Source of the DNA: Alphaproteobacteria bacterium
GTDB taxonomy: Bacteria > Pseudomonadota > Alphaproteobacteria > UBA9219
Assembly (NCBI GenBank): GCA_028690155.1
Contig: JAQVBU010000004.1
Span: forward strand, 102,609-139,823
Reading direction: 5' to 3'
Length of the DNA: 37,215 bases
Below, piece by piece: positions 6,323-12,860 of the stretch. The position numbers and the translations under genes were made by a program. The notes under the pieces were generated by a model that saw nothing but the letters and a program-made list of their open reading frames with translations, was not told the DNA's origin and searched no databases. The stretch's first letter is position 1. Each line of letters opens with the position of its first letter.

Positions 6323-6415
6323 GGTGACGATCCCTCGCGCATGGGATTGGAAGGGCGGTGCTGTTCGTGCTCAGTTGGCTGTCATCTGTACTTTCAGCCA
6401 TGTCGAGGTTCCTTC

Positions 6416-6889
6416 ATGCCAAGAGCCAAAAAGAAATCGCCACGTGCGAAAGAGATGCCGGAGTATTTCATTTTTGAAATTGCCAAGTGGGAGCCGTATT
6501 ATTTTTTGTCGATTGATACTGGCAAATACAGAGAAGGGCCGTATTCGGAGAACGTTGGGTTTGAGATTGAAGCAACCTGCGTCTTTCCTGAGAAAGTCAA
6601 AGGCCGGACGGCTGCGTTCGATATTGCGGGTAGACGAAATTGCCTGATGCCGCCGATAGCCCAAGACGATCCGGATTGGACGCCGAGGTGTGTTGGCGAA
6701 CTGGAACTCAGCCCGACCTATGGAAGATTTTATTCATCCATCCCGCACGAAAGTGTGCAGATCGTGTTGTCGGCTTTGGCGCACGGGCTTTTTCGGTTCA
6801 TTCTGGTGTACGGGCCGCCTTTAAAAAGAAGCAAGAGCCCATGTTCATTCATGCAGTTTAAGCGGACGGTTGATCTTGATGAGTATTGA
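6416..6889 (+). CDS. Hypothetical protein, 157 aa
   Basis: Start chosen at 6416 (MPRAKKKSPRAKEMPEYF) because GAGG lies 7 nt upstream and the sequence before it, although open in frame, reads like non-coding leader. The N-terminus is strongly basic, followed by FIFEIAKWEPYYFLSIDTGKYREGPYSE, which may be an OB- or beta-rich fold. A region LMPPIAQDDPDWTPRCVGELE and a hydrophobic C-terminal part follow. No catalytic motif was recognised and no transmembrane segment is clear. Proteins of this general appearance occur among small hypothetical genes of alphaproteobacterial plasmids. It stands alone between divergent AbiE and the convergent ATPase gene. Confidence 0.6.
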   Translation: MPRAKKKSPRAKEMPEYFIFEIAKWEPYYFLSIDTGKYREGPYSENVGFEIEATCVFPEKVKGRTAAFDIAGRRNCLMPPIAQDDPDWTPRCVGELELSPTYGRFYSSIPHESVQIVLSALAHGLFRFILVYGPPLKRSKSPCSFMQFKRTVDLDEY

Positions 6890-6930
6890 AGACGACAGGA
6901 GTGAACAGAAAAAGGAAGTCGCAAAACGTA

Positions 6931-9570
6931 TCAATCAACCTTGTCTTGCCGATCCCTAATATCCGAAATCCATTGAGAAAGAGTGTTAATTTCGCTTTCA
7001 ATAGTTGCTGGGGATGGAAGACGCGGGTTCAGTTCCCCTGGCTGGCTATGAAGAAGCATGGAACATCTTCCAAAGGCCTCCCTCATTGTTTTGCAATCTT
7101 CAGGTTCGATAATTGTGAGCTTCATTAGTCCTGCAGTTTCGACTTTTCGTGAGAGCCGCTTGATAACTGGACTTAAGGCTTCTTCCACGGATCGTTCCCA
7201 TGTGGTGCGAAGCTGATCTTGAAATGAAGTGACCTCACGCTGCCATTTGGCTTGATCTCCACGTTCATGATGTATTTTCACGTTTGCAAGATGTTTTCTC
7301 ATTCCTTCGATAACTTTATCAAGAGGCATAACATTTGTTGGCGGGTCTTCGTGACAAAATCCTGCCGAGTCAGTATTACGACTTACTAAACGATAAGATA
7401 CCTGAACCGCCTCTCTCTCTTTGGTGGCGCGACAAGCCTCATCAAGAAGTAGGAGAAATGCTATGTCGTGAGTAAAAACAATGACCTGCCTATCCCTTCC
7501 TTCTTCGGCTAAGCGTGCCGCGACTTTATCCCGATGAAGGTGATCAAGAGAAGAGACCGGATCGTCGAAAACAATAGCTGATTGAGCATCAACAGTCACA
7601 AGCTCTGCTAAGAAAGCAGCAAGCGCAACACAACGATGTTCTCCTTCGCTTAGAATCTTTCCGACGGGCTCACTTGGTTTGTTAATAAGGCGAACTTGAA
7701 AATATGGAACGCCGGCACTCGTTTTTGCCTGTTGCAGTTCGATAGCAAGCCCGGCAATCCCAAGTTTATTTACTTCAATAGAAAAGCGGCCACGGAGTCG
7801 GTTTGTAACAAGTGCATCAGCAAGGTCAGTGCTTAAAGCTGTAATGCGATTTGTGGTTGTCTCTTTTACAAGTCTTGATAAAGAGGCAATAGATTTCAAT
7901 CTCTGAATTTGTGCGAGCACGTCATTCTTAATTAAAGAGAGCCACTTACGATCAACAAGCTCGTTATACTCTGCAACAAGAGCGGCGCGAACTGGGGAGC
8001 CGTCCTCGGCTAGCAGGACAGTCATGCGTTGTGCCAGCTCTTGGCTGGCTAAGGCCATTTTACTGAAAGGTATGACTGGGGGTTGTGGTAACGCATGCTC
8101 AGAGGACAATCGATGTGTGCGCACAATGAATCTAAATCGCCATAAAGCTTTAACCGCTTCTTTGCGCATTTCATCTGCTAGCAGCGTGTTTCCCATGTCG
8201 TCGCGCACCGTAGATATAAAAGCAAGCATATCTCTTATAGAAATTTTGGTCGCTGTTAGTGAACCCAACTTTTGTTCATAAATGTTCCGAGCAGCGGCTT
8301 CTTGACGCTTGCTCTCATCTTTAATGAAGCTTTCAAAGCTTTGCAGCCGGTTAGCAGAGGCCTCATCAAGTTCCTGCTGACAAAGCACACAACGTGCACC
8401 ACTTTGTATAACGGGAAAGGGTTGTTCAGGATAAGCGGACTCTTGAGAATATACTCTGGCAGCTTCCCATAGTGTCTTCCAAGCATCAGATCCTATATCC
8501 GGCAGTGGTTCGGAAGAAAAAAGATTTGTAGATGCAGCTAAGGCTGCTTTTCTAGCAGCAGCAAAAGCTTGTGCCGATGAGCGCAAGAGCGCGACTTCTT
8601 CGTCTGAAATAGCTCTTGTTAGGTTTAGTAGGCGTTCGGTTGCATTATCGAATTTACTTTTAATGGCTTGTATCTGGCGGGCTGCTCGCGCTGGATCGCT
8701 GCTGAGGTCTGTCCTGAGGAGTTCTAGACGCGCGTCCTGATCAGAATCCAAAGAGGAAAGATTTTCAACATCTATGGGCTTTGTGACAGCCGAAAGACTA
8801 GCCATCAATTTCCCTACAGCTGTTTCAGACTTGCACTTTGGTATAGAAATAACTTCCGGTGTTTGTTTTTTTAAGGCCTGAATTTCATCATTCAAGCATG
8901 TTTTCATATTCTGACAAGCCTGCGCAAGAGCGGCCAAAATCTTCAAAGGCAATGGGGTGTAAGCCAAATCATTAATGTTATCGACGTGAACATTAGCGGT
9001 GCGACTATCAAATACGCTAATAGCCGACAGCATGGCGTCAGTTGATGTCCCAAGCGTCCAAGTAACCGAGCTTTTTTGTGCGCCAACTGAATAGTCCAAG
9101 CTGGCCTTGGGCATGCCTGGATTTTCTGTGTAAATGTTTGGCAGGATAGTTTCCCCCTTTGGGGAACGCGCTCGGCAAAGCTGTTTTAGGATGCGTGCAT
9201 AGCCTGACTTTCCAGCACCATTGTCACCGTAAACTACGGTTAGCCCCGCCTTGCAGAAAGTCAACCGTTCACCAACAGCAAGGGCATTAACGTTCTCTAG
9301 GCTGTGTAATGCTCCTATCGTTACAACAGCATTACCTGCTGCAGGACTGCGGACATGGATAGCTTCAAGAGGAGAGCCAATGGCTGTGCCTTTACAAATC
9401 TTCAGCAACTCTGCCAAATCAGATTCTTCAAGTTTATCTTGAATGCAGAGCCGTCGAAGGGCATCGCGTTGCCAAACAGGGCATCCGGTTGACCAGTCGA
9501 GAATAGAACTAAAAGCTGAAGCCTCGTTCGTTATGGGGGCTGTTTGTTCTGCTGTTGTTGTTTGTCCCAT
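6931..9570 (-). CDS. RloC/PrrC-like ABC-type ATPase with CxxC zinc-hook motif and possible C-terminal HEPN nuclease
   Basis: 879 aa from the ATG at 9570 (MGQTTTAEQ), preferred over 9588 because GAGGGAG lies just upstream. Walker A is GDNGAGKS at 115-122, an ABC-like signature LSEGEHR lies at about 641-647 and Walker B is IVFDDPVSSLDH at about 666-677, with the switch histidine in FTHD. A CVLC motif at 394-397 lies in the helical middle region, like the zinc hook of RloC and Rad50. Near the C-terminus, R835-X5-H841 (RCSMLLH) fits the R-X4-6-H motif of HEPN RNases. RloC and PrrC are ATPase-controlled anticodon nucleases, so an infection-triggered RNA-cleaving role is plausible. The nuclease assignment is inference. 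The gene stands alone and is convergent with 6416-6889. Confidence 0.72.
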   Translation of the reverse strand: MGQTTTAEQTAPITNEASAFSSILDWSTGCPVWQRDALRRLCIQDKLEESDLAELLKICKGTAIGSPLEAIHVRSPAAGNAVVTIGALHSLENVNALAVGERLTFCKAGLTVVYGDNGAGKSGYARILKQLCRARSPKGETILPNIYTENPGMPKASLDYSVGAQKSSVTWTLGTSTDAMLSAISVFDSRTANVHVDNINDLAYTPLPLKILAALAQACQNMKTCLNDEIQALKKQTPEVISIPKCKSETAVGKLMASLSAVTKPIDVENLSSLDSDQDARLELLRTDLSSDPARAARQIQAIKSKFDNATERLLNLTRAISDEEVALLRSSAQAFAAARKAALAASTNLFSSEPLPDIGSDAWKTLWEAARVYSQESAYPEQPFPVIQSGARCVLCQQELDEASANRLQSFESFIKDESKRQEAAARNIYEQKLGSLTATKISIRDMLAFISTVRDDMGNTLLADEMRKEAVKALWRFRFIVRTHRLSSEHALPQPPVIPFSKMALASQELAQRMTVLLAEDGSPVRAALVAEYNELVDRKWLSLIKNDVLAQIQRLKSIASLSRLVKETTTNRITALSTDLADALVTNRLRGRFSIEVNKLGIAGLAIELQQAKTSAGVPYFQVRLINKPSEPVGKILSEGEHRCVALAAFLAELVTVDAQSAIVFDDPVSSLDHLHRDKVAARLAEEGRDRQVIVFTHDIAFLLLLDEACRATKEREAVQVSYRLVSRNTDSAGFCHEDPPTNVMPLDKVIEGMRKHLANVKIHHERGDQAKWQREVTSFQDQLRTTWERSVEEALSPVIKRLSRKVETAGLMKLTIIEPEDCKTMREAFGRCSMLLHSQPGELNPRLPSPATIESEINTLSQWISDIRDRQDKVD

Positions 9571-9691
9571 AGCTCCCTCATAGTCCATTTGCTTAAAGCG
9601 ATAGACTACTATTCCGTGTATTTACAGGCGTGTAAAGAGAACAAGCTTTATCAATGGGAATACAGACTTATGCCATTTAGCTTCATCTGTT

Positions 9692-9785
9692 GCTGACCCT
9701 AAAAGCGAGAGCACTTTGCCCTTGGCTACGGTCTCCTCGGCTTTCGCGTTACCGCGCTTGCAATGGTACCCGTGCCGTGGAGGAA
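9692..9785 (+). repeat. Dispersed structured leader, copy without an obvious gene
   Basis: Starts GCTGACCCTAAA, then has CTTTGCCCT and GGCTTTCGCGT in the same order as the leader of the DUF736 gene (10592-10794). It is followed at about 9828-9850 by the hairpin GCCGCCC...GGGCGGC. No rightward gene follows, so this may be a truncated copy. The stretch 9571-9852 otherwise holds only the promoter side of the ATPase gene. Confidence 0.45.
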
Positions 9786-9852
9786 GAAAGGCTAGTGCCT
9801 AAGACATGAAGCATTGCCGCCCCCGTTGCCGAGGGCGGCTTGGCTTTTGGTC

Positions 9853-10002
9853 TCAATCAGGCGGTTCTTTGCGGAAGGTCAGCGATCCGCCGAGGGTGAA
9901 CCAGAGTTGCGCTCCGAACCTCGTCAGGCTCAGGCCGAAGGCGAAGCCCACGATCCGAAGTTGATCAAAACAAATCTTCAAATAAGAAATCACGATACGC
10001 AT
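9853..10002 (-). CDS. Small protein, 49 aa
   Basis: Minus-strand ATG at 10002-10000 preceded by a near-perfect ribosome site AAGGAGGA with 5-nt spacing; the TGA stop is at 9855-9853. Sequence starts MRIVISYLKICFDQLRIVGF and ends LTFRKEPPD. The middle is hydrophobic (IVGFAFGLSLTRFGAQLWFTLGG), so a short membrane or amphipathic peptide is possible. The strong start signal is the main evidence that it is real. No function is known to me. A G+C-rich hairpin (about 9828-9850) lies just beyond its 3' end and may end the transcript. Confidence 0.6.
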   Translation of the reverse strand: MRIVISYLKICFDQLRIVGFAFGLSLTRFGAQLWFTLGGSLTFRKEPPD

Positions 10003-10060
10003 GAATGTCCTCCTTTTAAAATGACCGCTTCAGCGCGGCGTTGTTGAAGGCAGGTTTCAA

Positions 10061-10157
10061 GCGCCGTGATCGTCTGGCTGCATCGCCCTGCGACTGCAAC
10101 CCCAGAGAAGGAGCGTTTGTTTCAAACGCTTGCAGCCGTGAAGACGATCCAAGGCGC
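10061..10157. other. Strong multi-stem inverted-repeat structure in a gene-poor stretch
   Basis: Nested arms: GCGCC 10061-10065 with GGCGC 10153-10157; GATCGTC 10068-10074 with GACGATC 10143-10149; GGCTGCA 10076-10082 with TGCAGCC 10131-10137; and an adjacent inner hairpin AGCGTTTG-TTT-CAAACGCT at 10112-10130. All arms pair without mismatch. This could be a structured RNA or a single-strand DNA structure used during transfer. The remaining bases from 10158 to 10591 contain open frames on both strands but no codon pattern, ribosome site or motif I would call a gene. Confidence 0.55.
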
Positions 10158-10591
10158 ATCATGGCTTCATCAAGGACGCGGCAGAGGCGGCATCGGGAGG
10201 CACTTCGGTTTCGTGATGGATTGTTGAAGGTTTTTTCTCTCGGATCGGGAGCGGCGAAGCCCTCGGCCCGACCGCCGCGAAGGGAAGCGCGCGAGGCCAA
10301 GACGAGCCTTTGGTTTTGCGCCAAGGCGGGGCTGGTCTTTCGCAAGGGATCATCGGAGAGGCCAAAAGCCACGCCGCCTTCCTGTTACGGACGCTTACAA
10401 CGCTGCCGACACATTGTCCTTCGACCGGAAGAAAGAAGCTTTTGTCGTATTTTCGATGAAGGCGAGGGGCTTTGTTTGAGGCAATGGGTTTCGTGCCTTT
10501 TGGACTGTCGTTTTGTTTACGGTTCCGCGTGACGGATGCCGTTTGTTCCTTTCAGCGGGTGCCGCTCATCATCCATTCAACCTCGACGGGC

Positions 10592-10794
10592 GCTGATCCT
10601 AAAGCGCATCTCCGCGCGTCAGGGCAAGGGCTTTGCCCTCGCCACGGTATCCCCGACTTTCGCGTCGCTTCGCTAGCTGCAAGTCGGGTGATCCCCCTCC
10701 GTGGCTCGCCCTTCTGCTGCGGAGGCCTCTGCGCTTTGTCGGATCGCTGTCGAGGTCGCATGGAGCGGCCCCCTAAAACAGAAAGGAACACATC
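10592..10794 (+). promoter_or_regulatory. Structured leader of the DUF736 gene
   Basis: Consecutive perfect stems: AGGGCAA 10621-10627 with TTGCCCT 10633-10639; CCCGACTT 10652-10659 with AAGTCGGG 10681-10688; CCTCCG 10696-10701 with CGGAGG 10720-10725. Blocks GATCCCCCTCCG (10690-10701), GCTGTCGAGG (10746-10755) and GCATGGAGCGGC (10758-10769) recur in the same order before ardC at 19592-19669. It is probably a shared regulatory RNA or a promoter active on single-stranded DNA. Confidence 0.55.
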
Positions 10795-11088
10795 ATGTCT
10801 ATCATCGGAACCTTCACCAAGCAGAACGACGGCTTTCAAGGCAACATCGAAACCCTCACCATCAAAACCAAAGCCAACTTCGTTTCCGTCGAAAAAAGCG
10901 GCGACAAAGCCCCAGACTTCCGGCTCTACGCGGGCAAGGCAGAAATCGGCGCGGCGTGGTCGTCCAAGAGCAAGGAAGGCAAGGCTTACATCTCGGTCAA
11001 ACTCGACGATCCCAGCTTTGCGGCCCCCATCCTCTGCCGCCTCGTCGAAAGCGACAAAGGCCACAATCTGGTCTGGACGCGCCAATAA
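10795..11088 (+). CDS. DUF736 family protein
   Basis: 97 aa, matching the DUF736 family in length and sequence: MSIIGTFTKQNDGFQGNIETLTIKTKA at the start, then KSGDKAPDFRLYAG, GAAWSSKSKEGKAYISVKLDDPSFAAPI and a C-terminal LVWTR. These small single-domain proteins are widespread on alphaproteobacterial plasmids and integrative elements; the function is not established. AGAAAGG lies about 8 nt upstream of the ATG. The gene follows a long structured leader shared with ardC and is followed by a strong terminator-like hairpin before the DUF2958 gene. This suggests it is expressed at a high level or at a particular stage such as entry into a new cell. Confidence 0.9.
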   Translation: MSIIGTFTKQNDGFQGNIETLTIKTKANFVSVEKSGDKAPDFRLYAGKAEIGAAWSSKSKEGKAYISVKLDDPSFAAPILCRLVESDKGHNLVWTRQ

Positions 11089-11095
11089 CCCCATC

Positions 11096-11126
11096 GCGGC
11101 CTCGGTATCAAACCGAGGCCGCTTTT
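11096..11126 (+). terminator. Terminator or attenuator after the DUF736 gene
   Basis: GCGGCCTCGGT (11096-11106) and ACCGAGGCCGC (11112-11122) form a perfect 11-bp stem with a 5-nt loop, followed by TTTT. It lies between the DUF736 and DUF2958 genes, so it may reduce read-through into the second gene. Confidence 0.85.
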
Positions 11127-11156
11127 CTATCCCGATCTTTTTAATGAGAAAACACC

Positions 11157-11516
11157 ATGAAACTCATCACATCCGAACAACGCGAGCAGCTCCTCGCCAA
11201 CGGCAAGGCCAATCGTGAAAGACAGGAACAAGGGCTTGATCCCATTGACTTCAAGCCGGTCATCAAGCTCTTCACGCCTGACGCTGGGGCGACGTGGCTC
11301 TTAACCGAGATCGATCCCGACGAGCCGGAGATCGCCTTCGGGCTTTGCGACCTTGGCATGGGGTTTCCTGAACTTGGTTATGTCTCGCTCACGGAGCTCG
11401 CCGAGGTGCGCGGTCAGCTCGGCCTCTCGGTCGAGCGCGACCTTCACTTTGAGGCCGATAAGACGTTAAGCGCCTATGCCGAAGAGGCGCGGAGACAGGA
11501 AGCAATTATGGCTTGA
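11157..11516 (+). CDS. DUF2958 family protein
   Basis: 119 aa. Starts MKLITSEQREQLLANGKANRE and contains the core DFKPVIKLFTPDAGATWLLTEIDPDEPEIAFGLCDLGMGFPELGYVSLTEL, which is characteristic of DUF2958. These proteins are common next to DUF736 and antirestriction genes on alphaproteobacterial mobile elements; the function is unknown. The gene lies 68 bp after the DUF736 stop, separated by a terminator-like hairpin, and ends just before a second long hairpin shared with the convergent gene at 11560. Confidence 0.87.
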   Translation: MKLITSEQREQLLANGKANRERQEQGLDPIDFKPVIKLFTPDAGATWLLTEIDPDEPEIAFGLCDLGMGFPELGYVSLTELAEVRGQLGLSVERDLHFEADKTLSAYAEEARRQEAIMA

Positions 11517-11521
11517 GTCCT

Positions 11522-11551
11522 AATCAGGAACCGCTTTCGCGGTTCCTGATT
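11522..11551. terminator. Bidirectional terminator hairpin
   Basis: AATCAGGAACCGC (11522-11534), TTTC loop, GCGGTTCCTGATT (11539-11551): a perfect 13-bp stem between two convergent genes. The T tract on either side is short, so termination efficiency is uncertain. Confidence 0.7.
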
Positions 11552-11559
11552 AAATTACT

Positions 11560-12138
11560 TCAACGGTGATTGGCTAACGCTGTGATATGCCATGGTAGCA
11601 GAAAAACTCCTTCTCCATTCAAATCGTTAATCGTGTTCTCAATTTCGGCACGTGGCAGTTCCGTTGTAGTAGGTAGATTAGCGAAAGTCCTGAAGTTCTC
11701 AGCTAGATTCATTATGTTAGAGCGCTTCATTTCCCTTTCGTCTGATGACAAAGAAGGAACTTTTCGAACAAAGGAAGCCCAGTTATCTTGGATATAATCG
11801 GCGATCGCGACGAGTAGGCTTTGACGACTGTGCCCCCTGATTTTGCCTTCATCCGAGGATCGAAAAATGATCAAGTTGTTGTCGTTTTTTCTTTCGTCTT
11901 CCTCGATCAATGTTTCTTTTGCAAAATCATCGAATATTTCCCGTGGTAGTTCCAGAAGATTGGTAGAGAAGCCCGAAAGCGTTTCAATTATAAGAGGTTT
12001 TCCGCCTTTGTCTCTGATAGAGATTACATCCCGTTTTAGGGTCGTGTAGGGCGCGCCTTTTTCAAAATAGATGCGGGCGTCTTTTTGTACGATGAGTTCC
12101 AGATAGTCTGTCGAACGCAACAAGTTTCGAGAGTGCAT
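11560..12138 (-). CDS. Hypothetical protein, 192 aa
   Basis: Start set at 12138 (MHSRNLLRSTDYLEL) because GGAGG lies 4 nt upstream; an in-frame ATG at 12162 lacks such a site. Rich in charged residues; the segment IYFEKGAPYTTLKRDVISIRDKGGKPLIIETLSGF may form a beta-rich domain, followed by helical stretches with ELPREIFDDFAKETLIEEDE and LVAIADYIQDNWASFVRKV. No known motif or membrane segment was recognised. It stands on the opposite strand from DUF736/DUF2958 and in the same direction as the traD-like gene before it, but 82 bp apart. It is a likely cargo gene, and a regulator or defence component is possible. Confidence 0.6.
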   Translation of the reverse strand: MHSRNLLRSTDYLELIVQKDARIYFEKGAPYTTLKRDVISIRDKGGKPLIIETLSGFSTNLLELPREIFDDFAKETLIEEDERKNDNNLIIFRSSDEGKIRGHSRQSLLVAIADYIQDNWASFVRKVPSLSSDEREMKRSNIMNLAENFRTFANLPTTTELPRAEIENTINDLNGEGVFLLPWHITALANHR

Positions 12139-12220
12139 AACGCCTCCAGTATGAAAGAACATTATATCTTATATGGGGGGCTAAACTTCGTTAACAAGAG
12201 TACGAAAAGAGTTTTTGTAT

Positions 12221-12694
12221 TTATTGATGTTCTTTCTCACCAACCAATTTTATTGATCCCCCCATCCCCTCGACCGTTTCTTTTGCGTTTGCAAAATCGA
12301 CCTTGCCTTCCCATTGCTTAAGAAAGCGATTGTAGCGGAAGCCGAGGGAGCGAAGGGTGGCTGTAAGTTCGGGGTCGATCTTGGTGCCGAAGCGGGCGAT
12401 GGCGACGACACGGGTATCGGCCTCTTGCTGGAAATGTTTTGATCCCGCGCGTTCCCATGTGCCAACCGCTTTGGGGTCGTCTTTCGCTTCCGCCGCGATG
12501 TGTAGAAAACGGTCATAGAGCGCGGCAGGGGGCAGGGCATCAATCCCCGCCTTGACGAGCAAACCGCCAACCTCGATGAGGTGGCGCGTTCGCTCTTTGC
12601 GCTGCATGAGTTTGAGGCGCGCGGCCTCTTGTTCGGCCCGCGCTTTCCGCGCAGCGGCTTTTTCCAGACGTTCCCCAAGCGTTAATTTTGGCAT
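12221..12694 (-). CDS. traD: TraD/MobC-like conjugal transfer accessory protein
   Basis: 157 aa from the ATG at 12694 (MPKLTLGERLEKAAARKARAEQ), with GGGGGA about 6 nt upstream. The first 60 residues are a basic helix with a coiled-coil look, and QRKERTRHLIEVGGLLVKAGIDALPP matches the short TraD domain of Ti-type transfer systems. The C-terminal part (ADTRVVAIARFGTKIDPELTATLRSLGFRYNRFLKQWEG) has a separate small fold. Such proteins bind near oriT and help the relaxase. Transcribed away from traA, with the candidate oriT between them, which is the layout of Ti-type DNA-processing regions. Confidence 0.75.
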   Translation of the reverse strand: MPKLTLGERLEKAAARKARAEQEAARLKLMQRKERTRHLIEVGGLLVKAGIDALPPAALYDRFLHIAAEAKDDPKAVGTWERAGSKHFQQEADTRVVAIARFGTKIDPELTATLRSLGFRYNRFLKQWEGKVDFANAKETVEGMGGSIKLVGEKEHQ

Positions 12695-12806
12695 AGCGTC
12701 CCCCGTTAATTGACGGTTTTTCGACACCCTTGGCGGCATCATAGCATAATTTTGGCGATATTTCTACGTAACGGACAGTTATGCAGCCTGCGTTCATACG
12801 CAATAT

Positions 12807-12850
12807 GCGTTGCAAGCAACGCGGATTGCGAATTGTGCCCAATTATGTTA
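12807..12850 (+). other. Candidate origin of transfer (oriT)
   Basis: In the 166-bp gap between the divergent traD and traA genes. GCGTTGC-AA-GCAACGC (12807-12822) is a perfect inverted repeat, preceded by ACGCA-ATA-TGCGT, which overlaps its left arm. It is followed by TGCCCAATTATGTTACG at about 12836-12852, which as I recall resembles the nick region of Ti-type oriT sites. Position and structure support the call; the nick site is not established. Confidence 0.45.
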
Positions 12851-12860
12851 CGATGCTGAC

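Noticed and set aside
6931-9570. Idea that the RloC-like protein specifically spares the intron-bearing tRNA
   Set aside because: After splicing the mature tRNA has a normal anticodon loop, so the intron gives no obvious protection, and the nuclease target is unknown.
10041-10532. Plus-strand frame of 163 codons, and a minus-strand frame at 10016-10372
   Set aside because: Both overlap each other and the nested stems at 10061-10157; composition is arginine/serine-rich, no ribosome site, no recognisable domain.
10552-11218. Alternative frames over the DUF736 gene and its leader
   Set aside because: DUF736 is unmistakable in the other frame, and the leader blocks are conserved before ardC as non-coding sequence.
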